DNA of 64,000 bases from an uncultured Novosphingobium sp. (GCA_946886075.1 CAMPHR010000003.1:1-64000); one strand, 5' to 3'; shown: positions 16,632-26,372, counted from the stretch's first letter. Program-made: numbers and translations. The notes: a model not told the origin generated them from the sequence alone.

Positions 16632-18383
16632 TTACTCGGCCGCTTCCAGCGAAGCCAGCGCGTCATTCGCCGCCGCTGTCGGCTGCAGATATTCGCCCGG
16701 ACGAGCGCCGGTATAGCTGTTGCCGTCGAAGGTCTTGACGCCATTCACCAGCGTAAGCCGCATCGGCGCGGCCGGACGGGTGAAGCGCCACGTCGTACCA
16801 CCATCACCATCAGGCACGTCGAACCGCTTCTCCATATTGCGATATTCTACTTCGCCCAAATTGAACACGGCTATGTCGGCGCGACGCCCAACCTTGATCT
16901 CGCCCGTATCATGCAGGCCGAAGAAATTGGCGAGCTTCCCCGTCTTCACATGGATCGCCTGTTCCAACGTCAGCAGCCCTTCGCGCACATATTTGCTGAA
17001 GAGCAGGATATTCTCGCCACCACCGCACAGCATCTGAAGATGCGCGCCCGCGTCGGAAATATTGCCGACCGTCTGCGGGTCCAGCATCAGCTGGATGGTC
17101 AGGTCCTCATCCTTCGGGAAGGGCGCCATGTGCACCGTCGATCTGGTGCCGTTTTCAAGGATCCACTGCGCCATCGCATCCGAACGGTGGAGCCCGCGCG
17201 ATTCAGCAAACTCCTTCAACGTACCGCCAACCGGGCCCGTACCATTTTCGCTATCCAGCAAATACAGATCCTGCGGGTTGTTCATCGGCGAATGAGGCCA
17301 CGCCTTTGTATCCCAGCTTTCCCGCGCCCGTGCCCGCCAATCGGGATCGGCAAGCAAGCGTGCCTTTTCCTCATGGGTTTCGGCAAGGACGACCTCATGC
17401 CAGATATAGTCATTCGACTGGGCGAAGATCAGCGACTTGACTAGGCTCAACGTGCTGGTCGGCGACACATGCGCATAGCCGGGCCAGACATCCACGCCTT
17501 CTTCCTTCAGCTTGGCCATGGTCTCCTGCAAGCGGGGAAGGATGTCCTTTTGGAATTCCAGCGTCGGGATAGCGCCAGCCACCTGCATCCGGATGGACCG
17601 GCCCTTCGTCAGACGCCCCAGCCGCTCCAGACTTTCCGGCCCGGTCTTGCGCATGAAGGTGTCGATGATGACCTGATAGGTGGTGCCCGGGTAGCGCTCC
17701 ATCACGCCAAACAGCGCTTCGAACTCCGCATCGTCGGCGAGCAGTGTGGGGATGGCGCGGTCGTCGCCATCATGGTCGTGCAGATTGTCCGACAGCCCCA
17801 GCGCGCCAGCAGCCAACGCATCTTCCAGCAATTCGGCCATGCGCGCGATCTCATCCGACGTCGCCGCGCGGTCCCACGCCTCGACGCCCATAGCCGCCAA
17901 ACGAAGGGCGATATGGCCAACGAAGGCGGAATAATTGGCGGGCAGGCTGATGTTGCGTGCCATCGAAGCCTTATATTCCGACCACTTCTCCCAATCCCAA
18001 GGGACATTCTGGAGGAAGGGCTTCAGCGGGATATCCTCGAAGAAGGAGAATATCTTGATCATCTCCAACTGGGCAGCCTTCTCCTTCGAAAGCGGCGCGG
18101 CGCTGAAGCCGCAATTGCCCAGGATCACCGTGGTCGCGCCATTGCCGGGTAGCGGATCGAGGTCCGGTTGCCACCACATGGTGGCGTCATAATGGGTGTG
18201 GCTTTCGATGAAACCCGGCGTCACATAACAGCCGCTGGCATCCACCACTTCGTCACCGGCGGCAGCGGTCAACCCCGCGCCTATCTCGGTGATCCTGCCG
18301 CCTGCCACGCGCACGTCAGCAGCATAGCCGGGCGCGCCTGTACCATCGATCACAGTGCCGCCACGGATCAGCATGTCCGTCAT
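16632..18383 (-). CDS. N-acyl-D-amino-acid deacylase-family amidohydrolase (copy A)
   Basis: A 583-residue metal-dependent amidohydrolase of the D-aminoacylase/dihydroorotase-like group. ATG 18383 follows AGGAGAG. The metal site His62-Thr-His64 lies in PGFIESHTHYDA, Cys91 in LGNCGFS matches the bridging cysteine of D-aminoacylase, and the C-terminal NISDAGAHLQML carries the probable catalytic Asp. A small beta-sandwich is formed by both termini. The substrate is probably an amide, cyclic amide or carbamate rather than necessarily an N-acyl-D-amino acid. It is paralogous to the amidohydrolase at 29470, and each lies next to a Coq4-family gene. Confidence 0.87.
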   Translation of the reverse strand: MTDMLIRGGTVIDGTGAPGYAADVRVAGGRITEIGAGLTAAAGDEVVDASGCYVTPGFIESHTHYDATMWWQPDLDPLPGNGATTVILGNCGFSAAPLSKEKAAQLEMIKIFSFFEDIPLKPFLQNVPWDWEKWSEYKASMARNISLPANYSAFVGHIALRLAAMGVEAWDRAATSDEIARMAELLEDALAAGALGLSDNLHDHDGDDRAIPTLLADDAEFEALFGVMERYPGTTYQVIIDTFMRKTGPESLERLGRLTKGRSIRMQVAGAIPTLEFQKDILPRLQETMAKLKEEGVDVWPGYAHVSPTSTLSLVKSLIFAQSNDYIWHEVVLAETHEEKARLLADPDWRARARESWDTKAWPHSPMNNPQDLYLLDSENGTGPVGGTLKEFAESRGLHRSDAMAQWILENGTRSTVHMAPFPKDEDLTIQLMLDPQTVGNISDAGAHLQMLCGGGENILLFSKYVREGLLTLEQAIHVKTGKLANFFGLHDTGEIKVGRRADIAVFNLGEVEYRNMEKRFDVPDGDGGTTWRFTRPAAPMRLTLVNGVKTFDGNSYTGARPGEYLQPTAAANDALASLEAAE

Positions 18384-18526
18384 CTCTCTCTCCTCTTGAG
18401 GCTATTTTTCCCTCGAGCCGAAGCCATTGCATCTGTGTCGCCTTCTCGTCGGCGATCGTGCTGGGACACAGGCTATCGCGACCCGGTCGGCCACCGCAAG
18501 TTCACCTTCGCACAAGTGGGCGGTGG

Positions 18527-18541
18527 GATCATGCCATGATC
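18527..18541. promoter_or_regulatory. Short palindrome upstream of amidohydrolase gene
   Basis: GATCAT (18527-18532) and ATGATC (18536-18541) flank GCC, 144 bases upstream of the amidohydrolase start. It is the only dyad seen in the 281-base gap 18384-18664 and may be an operator. No promoter consensus is clear. Confidence 0.25.
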
Positions 18542-18664
18542 TGTTCAAGGATTGATAGATGATCCCCCGGCGCGGGTCAGGATGCGTTCGTTCGCATTGC
18601 TCTCACGTAGGAGAGCCCGTCTTCGGGCGATGGAAGCACGGTACAGCAATCGCGCAGAAATGGA

Positions 18665-18976
18665 TCAGGCGGCGGACTGAAGCTTTGCCTCGGGAATGGC
18701 GTCAACAGGCATCGACGCGGCGGCGCGCCGTTCCGGCTCCATCATCAGCTCGACAAAATGCCACCATGCCGGGGCAGCGGGGCGCAGGCTGAGCAGCTGG
18801 CCTTGGCGATGGACGGCGATCCAGCGCCCATCTGCCCGTTCATATTTCCAGTGAGGATCACAATTCAGGGGAACTTGCTCGAATTCCGCCGATATATTTT
18901 GTTGGCCACCGATCGCTCGCAACTGGCTTGGGACTTCGCGGAACACACCGCCTGGAAACTCGACGAGAACGGACAT
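18665..18976 (-). CDS. Small hypothetical protein (103 aa)
   Basis: A 103-residue protein starting at ATG 18976, with GGAG 6 bases upstream; an ATG 12 bases earlier has no such site. Composition is that of a soluble protein: a glycine and hydrophobic N-terminal part (MSVLVEFPGGVFREVP), a tryptophan/aspartate-rich middle (HWKYERADGRWIAVHRQG) and a helical C-terminus with PAAPAWWHFVELMMEPERR. It resembles no family I can name. It is separated from the thiolase gene (upstream on the same strand) and the amidohydrolase gene by more than 150 bases each side, so it may have its own promoter. Confidence 0.5.
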   Translation of the reverse strand: MSVLVEFPGGVFREVPSQLRAIGGQQNISAEFEQVPLNCDPHWKYERADGRWIAVHRQGQLLSLRPAAPAWWHFVELMMEPERRAAASMPVDAIPEAKLQSAA

Positions 18977-19103
18977 GATCAACTCCATGCCAGCGGTTCA
19001 TCAACCGCCGTCCCGTCTTAACGCACAACAAGTGATTGAGTTCTCGATAGAAAGTAAGGTCTAACATAAATGATCAAGCATAGCGCAGACAGCATGGACG
19101 CGG

Positions 19104-19135
19104 GCGCCGAACCCCGCCTGAACGGGATCCGGCGC
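19104..19135 (-). terminator. Weak hairpin downstream of thiolase gene
   Basis: GCGCCG (19104-19109) pairs with CGGCGC (19130-19135), with an inner CCCG/CGGG pairing. It begins 12 bases after the thiolase stop codon on the minus strand. No T-run follows, so termination is only a suggestion. Confidence 0.3.
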
Positions 19136-19146
19136 TCCTTCAGCAA

Positions 19147-20331
19147 TCAGTCGGCATTCTCGATGACCAGCGCAATCCCTTGCCCACCACCGATGCACAT
19201 GGTGATGAGCGCATAGCGGCCGCCCGTCCGCTTCAACTCATAAGCAGCCTTGATCGTCAGGATCGTCCCGGTAGCGCCAACAGGATGGCCGAGCGCGATG
19301 CCCGACCCGTTCGGGTTCAGCTTCTCGCGGTCAAAGCCCAGCGAATTAGCGACGGAAAGAGCTTGCGCCGCGAAGGCTTCGTTCGCCTCGATCACATCCA
19401 TCTGGTCGAGCGTCAATCCAGCACGCTTCAGGGCCACGGGCGCCGCCTTGATCGGGCCTTCACCCATATATTCCGGTTCTACCCCCGCATGACCCCATGC
19501 AAGAATCTTCGCGAGCGGCTTCAATCCCCGCCGTTCGACTTCGCTGCCGGTGGCCAGCACGACCGCAGCCGCGCCATCGTTGATCCCCGACGCGTTGCCT
19601 GCCGTGACCGAACCATCCTTCTTGAACGCAGGACGCATGGCCGACAGCGTGTCGATGCTGGTGTCAGCGCGCGGATGCTCATCGGTATCGAAGATGGTGA
19701 CGCCCTTGCGCGTCTTGACCTCGACCGGAACGATCTGGTCCTTGAACCGGCCCTCCGCGATCGCTCGCACGGCGCGCTGATGACCTTCCACCGCCAGCGC
19801 ATCCTGCTGCTCACGCGTGATGCCGTGGCGTTCGGCGCAATTTTCCGCGGTCACACCCATATGATAGCCACCGGCCGCGTCCTGCAGCCCGCAAACCAGC
19901 GCATCCTCAACGGGATTGTCGCCCATCTTGCGGCCCCAGCGCGCGCCATGATCATGATAGGGCACGTTCGACATCGACTCCGCGCCACCAGCGACGGTGA
20001 TGGCCGCTTCGCCCAGCTTCATCATCTGCGCCGCAGAAACGATCGCCTGCACACCCGACCCGCAGAGCCTGTTCAGAGTCAGCGCAGGCACCTCCAGCGG
20101 CACCCCCGCCTGCAAAGCGATGGTGCGCGACAGCATGCCGTCGCGCGCGCTGGTCGGCATCACCTGGCCGATAACGACATGCTCCACGTCCGCCGCCGGG
20201 ACGGCAGCGCGGGATAGCGCCTCCTTCACCACGATGCTGCCGAGCTGCGAGGGCATGAACGGCTTCAGGGAGCCGCCAAAATCGCCGATCGCCGTCCGGG
20301 CGCCGCTGACAATATAGATATCTTCCATCAT
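19147..20331 (-). CDS. Acetyl-CoA C-acyltransferase (thiolase)
   Basis: A 394-residue thiolase II-type enzyme that cleaves 3-ketoacyl-CoA with CoA, or condenses acetyl-CoA. Catalytic residues are visible: the nucleophile Cys in LNRLCGSGVQAI (about residue 90), His in IALGHPVGATG, and the second Cys in TMCIGGGQG near the C-terminus. NEAFAAQ is also present. Length is typical. Two ATG codons lie at 20331 and 20328 after GAGG. It is divergent from a TetR gene across a 173-base gap that probably holds both promoters. Likely the terminal step for acyl-CoAs made by this region. Confidence 0.93.
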   Translation of the reverse strand: MMEDIYIVSGARTAIGDFGGSLKPFMPSQLGSIVVKEALSRAAVPAADVEHVVIGQVMPTSARDGMLSRTIALQAGVPLEVPALTLNRLCGSGVQAIVSAAQMMKLGEAAITVAGGAESMSNVPYHDHGARWGRKMGDNPVEDALVCGLQDAAGGYHMGVTAENCAERHGITREQQDALAVEGHQRAVRAIAEGRFKDQIVPVEVKTRKGVTIFDTDEHPRADTSIDTLSAMRPAFKKDGSVTAGNASGINDGAAAVVLATGSEVERRGLKPLAKILAWGHAGVEPEYMGEGPIKAAPVALKRAGLTLDQMDVIEANEAFAAQALSVANSLGFDREKLNPNGSGIALGHPVGATGTILTIKAAYELKRTGGRYALITMCIGGGQGIALVIENAD

Positions 20332-20504
20332 CTGGTCCTCTGCACAATTGGGTGCCAGTGCTGCACTTGCACGCGCTCATGCGCCCCCACGCACAGGTGT
20401 CAAGGACAATGCGCATATCGCTGGACCGACAAGAGATCCGCGCACGCCTGGCCCCAACACCGCGCCATATGGCCAAAGCGCCGGCGGCCGTTTAGGGTCG
20501 ATCC

Positions 20505-21164
20505 ATGACCAGCATAGCGCAGAGCGCCATCAGCGAGCCTGTCGTCCAACGGACCAGCAAGGGCCAACGCACCGCCGACAGGTTGCTTGATACCGCCGAA
20601 CTACTGTTCGCGCAGAAGGGCTATGAAGCCACCGCTCTGCGCGACATCGCTGCGGCAGCGAACATCCAGCAGCCGGGGCTCTACAAATATTTCGAAAGCA
20701 AGGACGCCTTGTACCGCCAGGTCCTGCAAAGAGCGTTGCAGCCGCTGGCCGACGAGATGGAGGAGGCCATCGCCCGGTCGCCGCAAAGCGCTTCCTTCCG
20801 CACGCTGACTGACCGGCTGGTCGATGTCCTCGCGCAGCATCCCAACGTGTCCATGCTGCTCATAAGGTCGATCCTGTCCGCTCCGTCCGATCGGGACGAA
20901 ATCGGCATGGCGTGGGTCGAACGGCTTATCGATTATGGACAGCGGATCACGCAGGCGGCCGAGATCAAGCCTGCGGCAGAGGATCTCATCCTCCACATCG
21001 TGGCGATCTTCAACATGATGTTCGGCTATTTCTGGGCGTCACCCGTCGCGCGCGGATTGGCAGGGGTTGATCCCCTTTCGCCAGCCATGATCGAACGGCA
21101 GAAAGCTTTGCTAAGCGGCTTTATCGCGACGATAGAAAATGATCAGCCTGCCAGCGACGGTTGA
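20505..21164 (+). CDS. TetR/AcrR-family regulator
   Basis: A 219-residue one-component repressor. The N-terminal helix-turn-helix (residues about 25-70) has RLLDTAELLFAQKGYEATAL then DIAAAANIQQPGLYKYFESK. The rest is the helical ligand and dimer domain. It is transcribed away from the thiolase gene, so it probably controls that gene and itself. A ligand such as an acyl-CoA is plausible for TetR proteins beside beta-oxidation genes but is not shown by the sequence. The region between the two starts contains only the short dyad AGTGC-T-GCACT (20357-20367). Confidence 0.9.
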   Translation: MTSIAQSAISEPVVQRTSKGQRTADRLLDTAELLFAQKGYEATALRDIAAAANIQQPGLYKYFESKDALYRQVLQRALQPLADEMEEAIARSPQSASFRTLTDRLVDVLAQHPNVSMLLIRSILSAPSDRDEIGMAWVERLIDYGQRITQAAEIKPAAEDLILHIVAIFNMMFGYFWASPVARGLAGVDPLSPAMIERQKALLSGFIATIENDQPASDG

Positions 21165-21295
21165 TCAAAGGCACGGCGGCCCCTTGTTAACGCGCATGGG
21201 ACGGCGAGCAGCCTTGTTTCCGCTCTGTAAAGGCTTAGACCCTATTTTCCTCACCTCACACCCGACCAGCCAATTCCCGGAGCATCGTTCTACCC

Positions 21296-22015
21296 ATGCC
21301 AGCCACACGACTTTCCAGCGCCGGCCGTAGAGCCTCCATCATCGCTGCGGCCAGGGCGGTGTTCGCACGCCACGGGCTGGAAGGCGCGCGAACCCAGCAG
21401 ATCGCGCGCGCGGCGGGAGTGTCTGAAGCGCTGCTCTTCCGTCATTTCCCGACAAAGACGCACCTTTATCGCGCCGTGCTGCGCGAGGTCATCATCGACC
21501 AGAACAGGGTCATGCGCTCATTTGGCGAGGCAGAGGCCAGCACGGAGGGCCTGCTTGAAATCCTGCGCCGTACCTTCAGCTATGCGATGGCAGGCATGCA
21601 CGCCATCAATGCCGAAGGTTTGCGCATGGTCGTGGGCAGCCTCGCCGGCGATGGTGGCTATGCCCGGCTCGTTTACCGGCGTGCATTGCGCATGACGCTG
21701 CCTAATCTCGGAAAGGTAGTGGAAGCGGCCAAAGCTGATGGCGGCATCGCCGGTGAAACGCTTTCTATCACTAATGCCGGTGCCTTTGTCGAGCATATCA
21801 GCACGATAATGATGATGGCGCGCTGTCACGACAAGGTAGCGATCCCCTATGACGAAGACCGCGCCTTGCACGACGCGATCCTCTTTTGCGCGCGCGGATT
21901 GGGCGTTGAAGAAGCCCGCATCCAGCGATTTTTGAAGCAGATGAACCCAACTGAACCTGGCGACTCCTTGTTCGTGAAGCGCCCTATGGAGATTGCCTCT
22001 TCGGACGCAGGCTGA
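21296..22015 (+). CDS. TetR/AcrR-family regulator
   Basis: A 239-residue regulator with an N-terminal TetR helix-turn-helix (ASIIAAARAVFARHGLEGAR, QIARAAGVSEALLFRHFPTK; residues about 13-60) and a helical effector domain. The ribosome-binding site is weak (GGAG 13 bases before the ATG). It ends 7 bases before the convergent MFS transporter gene, and TetR regulators often control neighbouring transporters. Its distance of 131 bases from the preceding TetR gene leaves room for its own promoter. No dyad operator was recognised there. Confidence 0.88.
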   Translation: MPATRLSSAGRRASIIAAARAVFARHGLEGARTQQIARAAGVSEALLFRHFPTKTHLYRAVLREVIIDQNRVMRSFGEAEASTEGLLEILRRTFSYAMAGMHAINAEGLRMVVGSLAGDGGYARLVYRRALRMTLPNLGKVVEAAKADGGIAGETLSITNAGAFVEHISTIMMMARCHDKVAIPYDEDRALHDAILFCARGLGVEEARIQRFLKQMNPTEPGDSLFVKRPMEIASSDAG

Positions 22016-22022
22016 ACAGTCC

Positions 22023-23279
22023 TCACTCCGTCAGGCTGCTCGCCGCACGGGACGCCGTTGCGCGCGCCATCGCCACGAAAATGATCGCCATAAGCGCACA
22101 GCCCCCGATGAGGATGACGGCCACCGGCGTATAACCACCGACCGCATCGCGCAGCACGCCAGCAAGCGGCGGCAGGAAGAAGGTCAGCGGCAACGTCACC
22201 AGCCCGAATAGACCAACGACGCGGGCCAGCGACTGCTGACCGAACAGGCGGCTCGACAGCATGTTGATTGCCGGAAACACGCCAGCGCCTCCCGCGCCCA
22301 GCATCAGCGCGGCCAATGCCATGATCGGAAAGGAAATGGTCGACAGAAGAGACGCCCAACTGATCGCAAGTCCGGCCGCAATCAGCGCCAACGCCAGAGG
22401 CGCTCCAAGCCAGCCACACAGGAATCCGATCGCAAGCGAGCCGATCACGGCCGCGCCGCCCATGATCGACAACAGCCCCGCCGCCTGATCCCCCGCGACG
22501 CCCCGTTCAGCGACAAAAGCGACCAAGTGCGACACGCCGGTAATGCCGACAGCATTCAGATATCCGGCGCCCAGGCACATCACCCAGAAGGCCGGGCGTC
22601 GCAGCACGGCACGGGCGGACAACATTGCGCCGCCGCCTGCGGCATGCGGATGGCCCGGCTGCTCTGCGCCACCCTGGGGCGCATCCGCCACGCCCAGCAT
22701 CACGGGCAAGAGCATGACATGCAACGCTGCCAGGATCAGGTAAAAAGCGGACAGGCCATGATTGCGCAGGATGAAGATACCCAACATCGGTAACAGCGCC
22801 ACGAATAGCGGCATATTCGCGATCCCAAGTGCTGGCCCCGGATTATGCCGGAACCAGTTGCTGGCAAGCACGCTCGACGGGAATGGGCCGAACATGGCAA
22901 GTCCAACCCCGATCGGCAGGGCATAGAGCAACAGCACGACGGGCATGCTCGGGGCGATCGCCAGCAGCGCATAGCCGATACCCGACATCAGCGTGCCGAT
23001 CAACATCGTCCAGCGCAGCCCGATCCGTCCGATCAAGCTCGCCACAAGTGGACTCGCAAGGCCCATCACCAGGACAGCCAGCGCCAGGGCCAGCGTCGTC
23101 GCGCCCCGGCTCGCCCCATACATCTGCTGCAACGGCAGAACAGAAATTCCGAACGCACCAAAGGCGCACCCGATGGCGACATTTTGCGCGAGGAATGCGC
23201 GGAACACCATCATCCGCGCTAGTCCATCATGGCCGCCCACGCTGGCAGCCCCGGCAACTGCGCCCGTCATACCGTTCAT
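22023..23279 (-). CDS. MFS transporter
   Basis: A 418-residue major facilitator with about twelve hydrophobic helices and the short N-terminal cytoplasmic segment typical of the family. Motif-like loops occur after helix 2 (ASPLVASLIGRIGLRW) and in the second half. The group resembles oxalate/formate- or monocarboxylate-type MFS proteins (OFA-like) in layout, but substrate cannot be assigned. It converges on the TetR gene and has a likely stand-alone promoter in the 165-base gap before the TonB receptor, after the terminator at 23371-23405. Probable role: uptake or efflux of a cassette substrate at the inner membrane. Confidence 0.88.
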   Translation of the reverse strand: MNGMTGAVAGAASVGGHDGLARMMVFRAFLAQNVAIGCAFGAFGISVLPLQQMYGASRGATTLALALAVLVMGLASPLVASLIGRIGLRWTMLIGTLMSGIGYALLAIAPSMPVVLLLYALPIGVGLAMFGPFPSSVLASNWFRHNPGPALGIANMPLFVALLPMLGIFILRNHGLSAFYLILAALHVMLLPVMLGVADAPQGGAEQPGHPHAAGGGAMLSARAVLRRPAFWVMCLGAGYLNAVGITGVSHLVAFVAERGVAGDQAAGLLSIMGGAAVIGSLAIGFLCGWLGAPLALALIAAGLAISWASLLSTISFPIMALAALMLGAGGAGVFPAINMLSSRLFGQQSLARVVGLFGLVTLPLTFFLPPLAGVLRDAVGGYTPVAVILIGGCALMAIIFVAMARATASRAASSLTE

Positions 23280-23370
23280 TCACCCGTCTCCTGCTGCACC
23301 TGGGAAGCTAGGCCAATTCCCCCTCCTCGCTGGCGACGTGCGCTGCGGCTCGCGGCCATACCACCGCGCC

Positions 23371-23405
23371 AAAAAGAGGGCCGGGCGCTACGCTAGCCCC
23401 GGCCC
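23371..23405 (-). terminator. Rho-independent terminator after TonB receptor gene
   Basis: Perfect 8-bp stem GGGCCGGG (23378-23385) / CCCGGCCC (23398-23405). Read on the minus strand it is followed by TCTTTTT (from AAAAAGA at 23371-23377), and on the plus strand by TTTT. It lies 40 bases past the receptor stop and is the clearest intrinsic terminator in the window. Confidence 0.8.
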
Positions 23406-23444
23406 TTTTCCGTCAACGGGCGAAATCTCCTCCGCTCGCCTCCA

Positions 23445-26003
23445 TCATTCGCCTCCGAAGCTGTACTTCAGGCGAACGCCATACATGCGCGGCTCACCAT
23501 AAAGCTCCGCGCGATAGAGCAGGCCTCCGCCCTGAAAGACGTCACTGTTGGAAATCCGGTACAGCTTGTTGGAAAGATTGGTCGCGAACAAGCCAAGGTC
23601 AAAGCCGGATCCTGCCACCTGACGCCAATCAAGCGAGACTGACAGCAACCCGAACGGCTCCAGCACCGCGCCCGGCTGCCGGGACGGAAGCTCGACAGCT
23701 TCCGTATTCTGCGTCGAAGTGTGCGAGTAATTGGCGTAGAATGCCAATGTGCCCATGTCCTTGCCTAAGGATTGTTCGGCCGAAATATGGACGCTCCAGA
23801 TATAGGGCGCGACATATTGGAAATCGAGACAAGAGGCGTCAGCTGTGCCGCCCGGCGCGACGGGACCGTTGCAATCCAGCGTGCCGGTACCTGAAACATA
23901 GTCAAATTTCTTGTACTTGGCGTCGGTGTAGCTGAAATTGCCGCCCACCTCGATGCCAGGGAAAGGCCGCATCGAAGCTTCGATCTCGATCCCCTTGATG
24001 CGCGCATCGGCATTCAGAGTACGCGCACCGCCAGCCGTGGTGGTCGGGTTGTAGTCACCGGTTGCGCGCTGGATACCCTTATAGTCGATCGAGTAGCCCG
24101 CGACGTTGAAGCGGAACGGCACGCCGCCGAGGCGGAAGTCGGACTTCATGCCGATTTCATAGGATGTGACATCCTCCGGCAGGAAAGTGCGCGTGTCCGG
24201 ATCAGTGCCTTGGCCGAAGAACACAGCATAGGGATTGAAGCCGCCCGCCTTGTAGCTGTGGCTGACCTTGCCATAGATGAGGACGTTCGAAGATACCTTA
24301 TAATCCAGACCGACCAGCCAGGATGGCGAGCTGGTCCGCTGCGACCCGGTGAATTCGCAATCCGACCGCGCTGTGGCCAATGGCACGTCCTCGTTGTTCT
24401 TACCGCATCTAACTTCGCCGGGATTAGGACTGGTGAAGTTAAATTGCGAGGCGAAGCCATACACATGATCCCAGGTCTGGCGGTAGCCGCCCGTCAGGCG
24501 CAGGCCTTCGAGCGAAGGCGCCAAGGCTCCGAAGTTGAGCGTCACCTGGCCATAGACTGCCTTGGAAACGGTGCTCGTGCCATATTCAAACTGCGACGCA
24601 GTGCAATCACCTGCGGAACCCGTGGACACAGCAGGGCAGTAGAGAATAGCTCTCGACCCCTGAATCCCATTCGGCCGCTGATCGAAGTAAAAGCCGCCAA
24701 TGGTCCAATTCAAATTGCCATCGAGCATATTGCCCTGCAATTGAAGCTCTTCTGTCCAAACGCGCAGATCATCTCTGGGCAGTTCAGTGGCTCCGGTACT
24801 GTTAGAGTAGGTGACCGGAATGTTCGTGCCCGGCAGGGTAACAACGCCCGATCCCGGAAGAACGCCCGGATCGACGTCATGCTGTTGAAGCACCGTGGCA
24901 TCGCCATCATAGCGATACCCAACCTTCAAACGCTGGTAGCTTACGATATTGCGCAGCGTCAGTTCATCCGACAACTCTATGTCGGTGGTATTGCTGACAC
25001 CCCAAGTCTTTGTCTTGCTGAAGGTATCGACCGAAAACGCGGTCTTGCGTGGCCCAAGGGCGTCGGCCTGTGCGGTCGTCGCGCGGTAGACATCGCAGGA
25101 ATAACCGCCAACGGCCCCGACAGGCAGATTGGCACAGAGTTGAAGATCGGCAAGTCCGCCCGGTCCATCAATATTGAACCCGCGATGGATCAGCCCCGCG
25201 CCGTTATTGTTGGAATAGGACCCATAGGCCATCGTATAGTTGGTAATCGTATCCGTGGGCTTGAACAAAATGCCGATGCGACCCGAATACCAATGTTCAT
25301 TGTCGCGATCCTTGTTCCACACCACGTCCCGTGTGTAACCGTCGCGGTCATGATAGGCGCCGACTATGCGCACGGCCAGTTTTTCATTTACCGGCAGGTT
25401 CAGCGCACCTTCCACATAAGTGCGGTCGTAATTGCCATATTCGCCCTTAATCCAACCGCCAAAGGTATCGCGGGGCTTCTTTGGCACCAGCAGGACCGCG
25501 CCGCCTGTCGTGTTGCGGCCGAACAGCGTGCCCTGCGGACCTGCAAGGACCTGCATGTTTTCCAGATCGACGAAGTTGCCGGGCCCACCTTGCTGGTTGA
25601 GGGTAAGGCCGGACGGCAGCGGAATTTCATTCAGGTAGACGACCACGGCGGGCGAGGCCTGAAACGTCGCACCCTGACCGCGCAAAGTGAAGGACTGGGA
25701 ATCGCGCGATCCCTGACCATTGGGCCCGACCACCAGCGATGGCACGCTGGCCTGAAGATCCTGTTCCTTGTTGATGCCCTGCTGCTCAAGCCGCTCCGGC
25801 GAGATGGCGGTGATGGCAATCGGCACGTCTTGCCCGCGCTCTTCGCGGCGGTTGGCCGTGACGACAATCTCGGTAAGCCCCACCTGTCCCTGCTCGGCCG
25901 ACTGCGCCGATTGCGCGGAAGCTGTCGTGGGTACGATGAAGGCCAAACCGGACAGCAGCGCAGTGCCGCAGCCAAGCAGATAGCGTGTATTCATGATATG
26001 CAT
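23445..26003 (-). CDS. TonB-dependent receptor (cassette B)
   Basis: An 852-residue outer-membrane receptor. ATG 26003 has GGGAGAG 6 bases upstream. It has a signal peptide ending TTASAQS, then the start of the plug, GLTEIVVTANRREERGQDVP, which serves as a TonB-box region. The plug motif VLAGPQGTLFGRNTTGGAV follows, then a long 22-strand barrel with many Tyr/Asn residues and a final aromatic-rich strand (GVRLKYSFGGE). Members of this group in sphingomonads take up diverse organic compounds as well as siderophores. The location beside dioxygenase, Coq4-family and amidohydrolase genes suggests import of the cassette substrate. A candidate promoter lies at 26210-26238 and a clear terminator follows. 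Confidence 0.93.
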   Translation of the reverse strand: MHIMNTRYLLGCGTALLSGLAFIVPTTASAQSAQSAEQGQVGLTEIVVTANRREERGQDVPIAITAISPERLEQQGINKEQDLQASVPSLVVGPNGQGSRDSQSFTLRGQGATFQASPAVVVYLNEIPLPSGLTLNQQGGPGNFVDLENMQVLAGPQGTLFGRNTTGGAVLLVPKKPRDTFGGWIKGEYGNYDRTYVEGALNLPVNEKLAVRIVGAYHDRDGYTRDVVWNKDRDNEHWYSGRIGILFKPTDTITNYTMAYGSYSNNNGAGLIHRGFNIDGPGGLADLQLCANLPVGAVGGYSCDVYRATTAQADALGPRKTAFSVDTFSKTKTWGVSNTTDIELSDELTLRNIVSYQRLKVGYRYDGDATVLQQHDVDPGVLPGSGVVTLPGTNIPVTYSNSTGATELPRDDLRVWTEELQLQGNMLDGNLNWTIGGFYFDQRPNGIQGSRAILYCPAVSTGSAGDCTASQFEYGTSTVSKAVYGQVTLNFGALAPSLEGLRLTGGYRQTWDHVYGFASQFNFTSPNPGEVRCGKNNEDVPLATARSDCEFTGSQRTSSPSWLVGLDYKVSSNVLIYGKVSHSYKAGGFNPYAVFFGQGTDPDTRTFLPEDVTSYEIGMKSDFRLGGVPFRFNVAGYSIDYKGIQRATGDYNPTTTAGGARTLNADARIKGIEIEASMRPFPGIEVGGNFSYTDAKYKKFDYVSGTGTLDCNGPVAPGGTADASCLDFQYVAPYIWSVHISAEQSLGKDMGTLAFYANYSHTSTQNTEAVELPSRQPGAVLEPFGLLSVSLDWRQVAGSGFDLGLFATNLSNKLYRISNSDVFQGGGLLYRAELYGEPRMYGVRLKYSFGGE

Positions 26004-26372
26004 GTCTCTCTCCCAAGATGTTGGGCTTCAAAGCCGATATTATTTTCTTTTTGAGAAGATCGCGGGCGGCGCCTCGCGCAAGCATTAAGGACTAATCCAG
26101 CTTCGGCCCTTGTCAGCTAATGTCGCGAATGTCCGACCTCCCTCTGTACATGCCGCCATAGAAGCGGACTGCGTCCTCTGCGCATTCTCCGACGCGCCTG
26201 AACGCCAATATGATGGCGAGGCTGCGTAGCTTTGTCAAAACACTATTTGCCACCGAAGCATCTCGCTGCCTTTGGATATGGGCTAATGCGGCGATCTTCC
26301 CCCAATTTGCTGCGCATTGAAAGAATCGGAATAGCCCCCGATTTTGTTGATCTGGATGGACACTGACGCCAT
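26004..26372. other. Intergenic region, no supported gene
   Basis: A 369-base gap between the TonB receptor and tandem TetR genes, both on the minus strand. A frame that stays open across part of it has no ribosome-binding site and no recognisable product. Base composition is more even than in the flanking genes. It contains a candidate promoter for the receptor (26210-26238). Confidence 0.6.
26210..26238 (-). promoter_or_regulatory. Candidate sigma-70-type promoter for TonB receptor
   Basis: On the minus strand a perfect TTGACA (26238-26233) is followed, after 17 bases, by CATCAT (26215-26210), a 4/6 match to TATAAT. The receptor start is about 200 bases downstream. Spacing is ideal, but the -10 is weak. 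Confidence 0.35.

Noticed and set aside
24210..26054. Long open frame on the plus strand opposite the TonB receptor
   Set aside because: It mirrors the codon structure of the well-supported receptor gene, has no family similarity and no ribosome-binding site. GC-rich antisense frames are expected to stay open.
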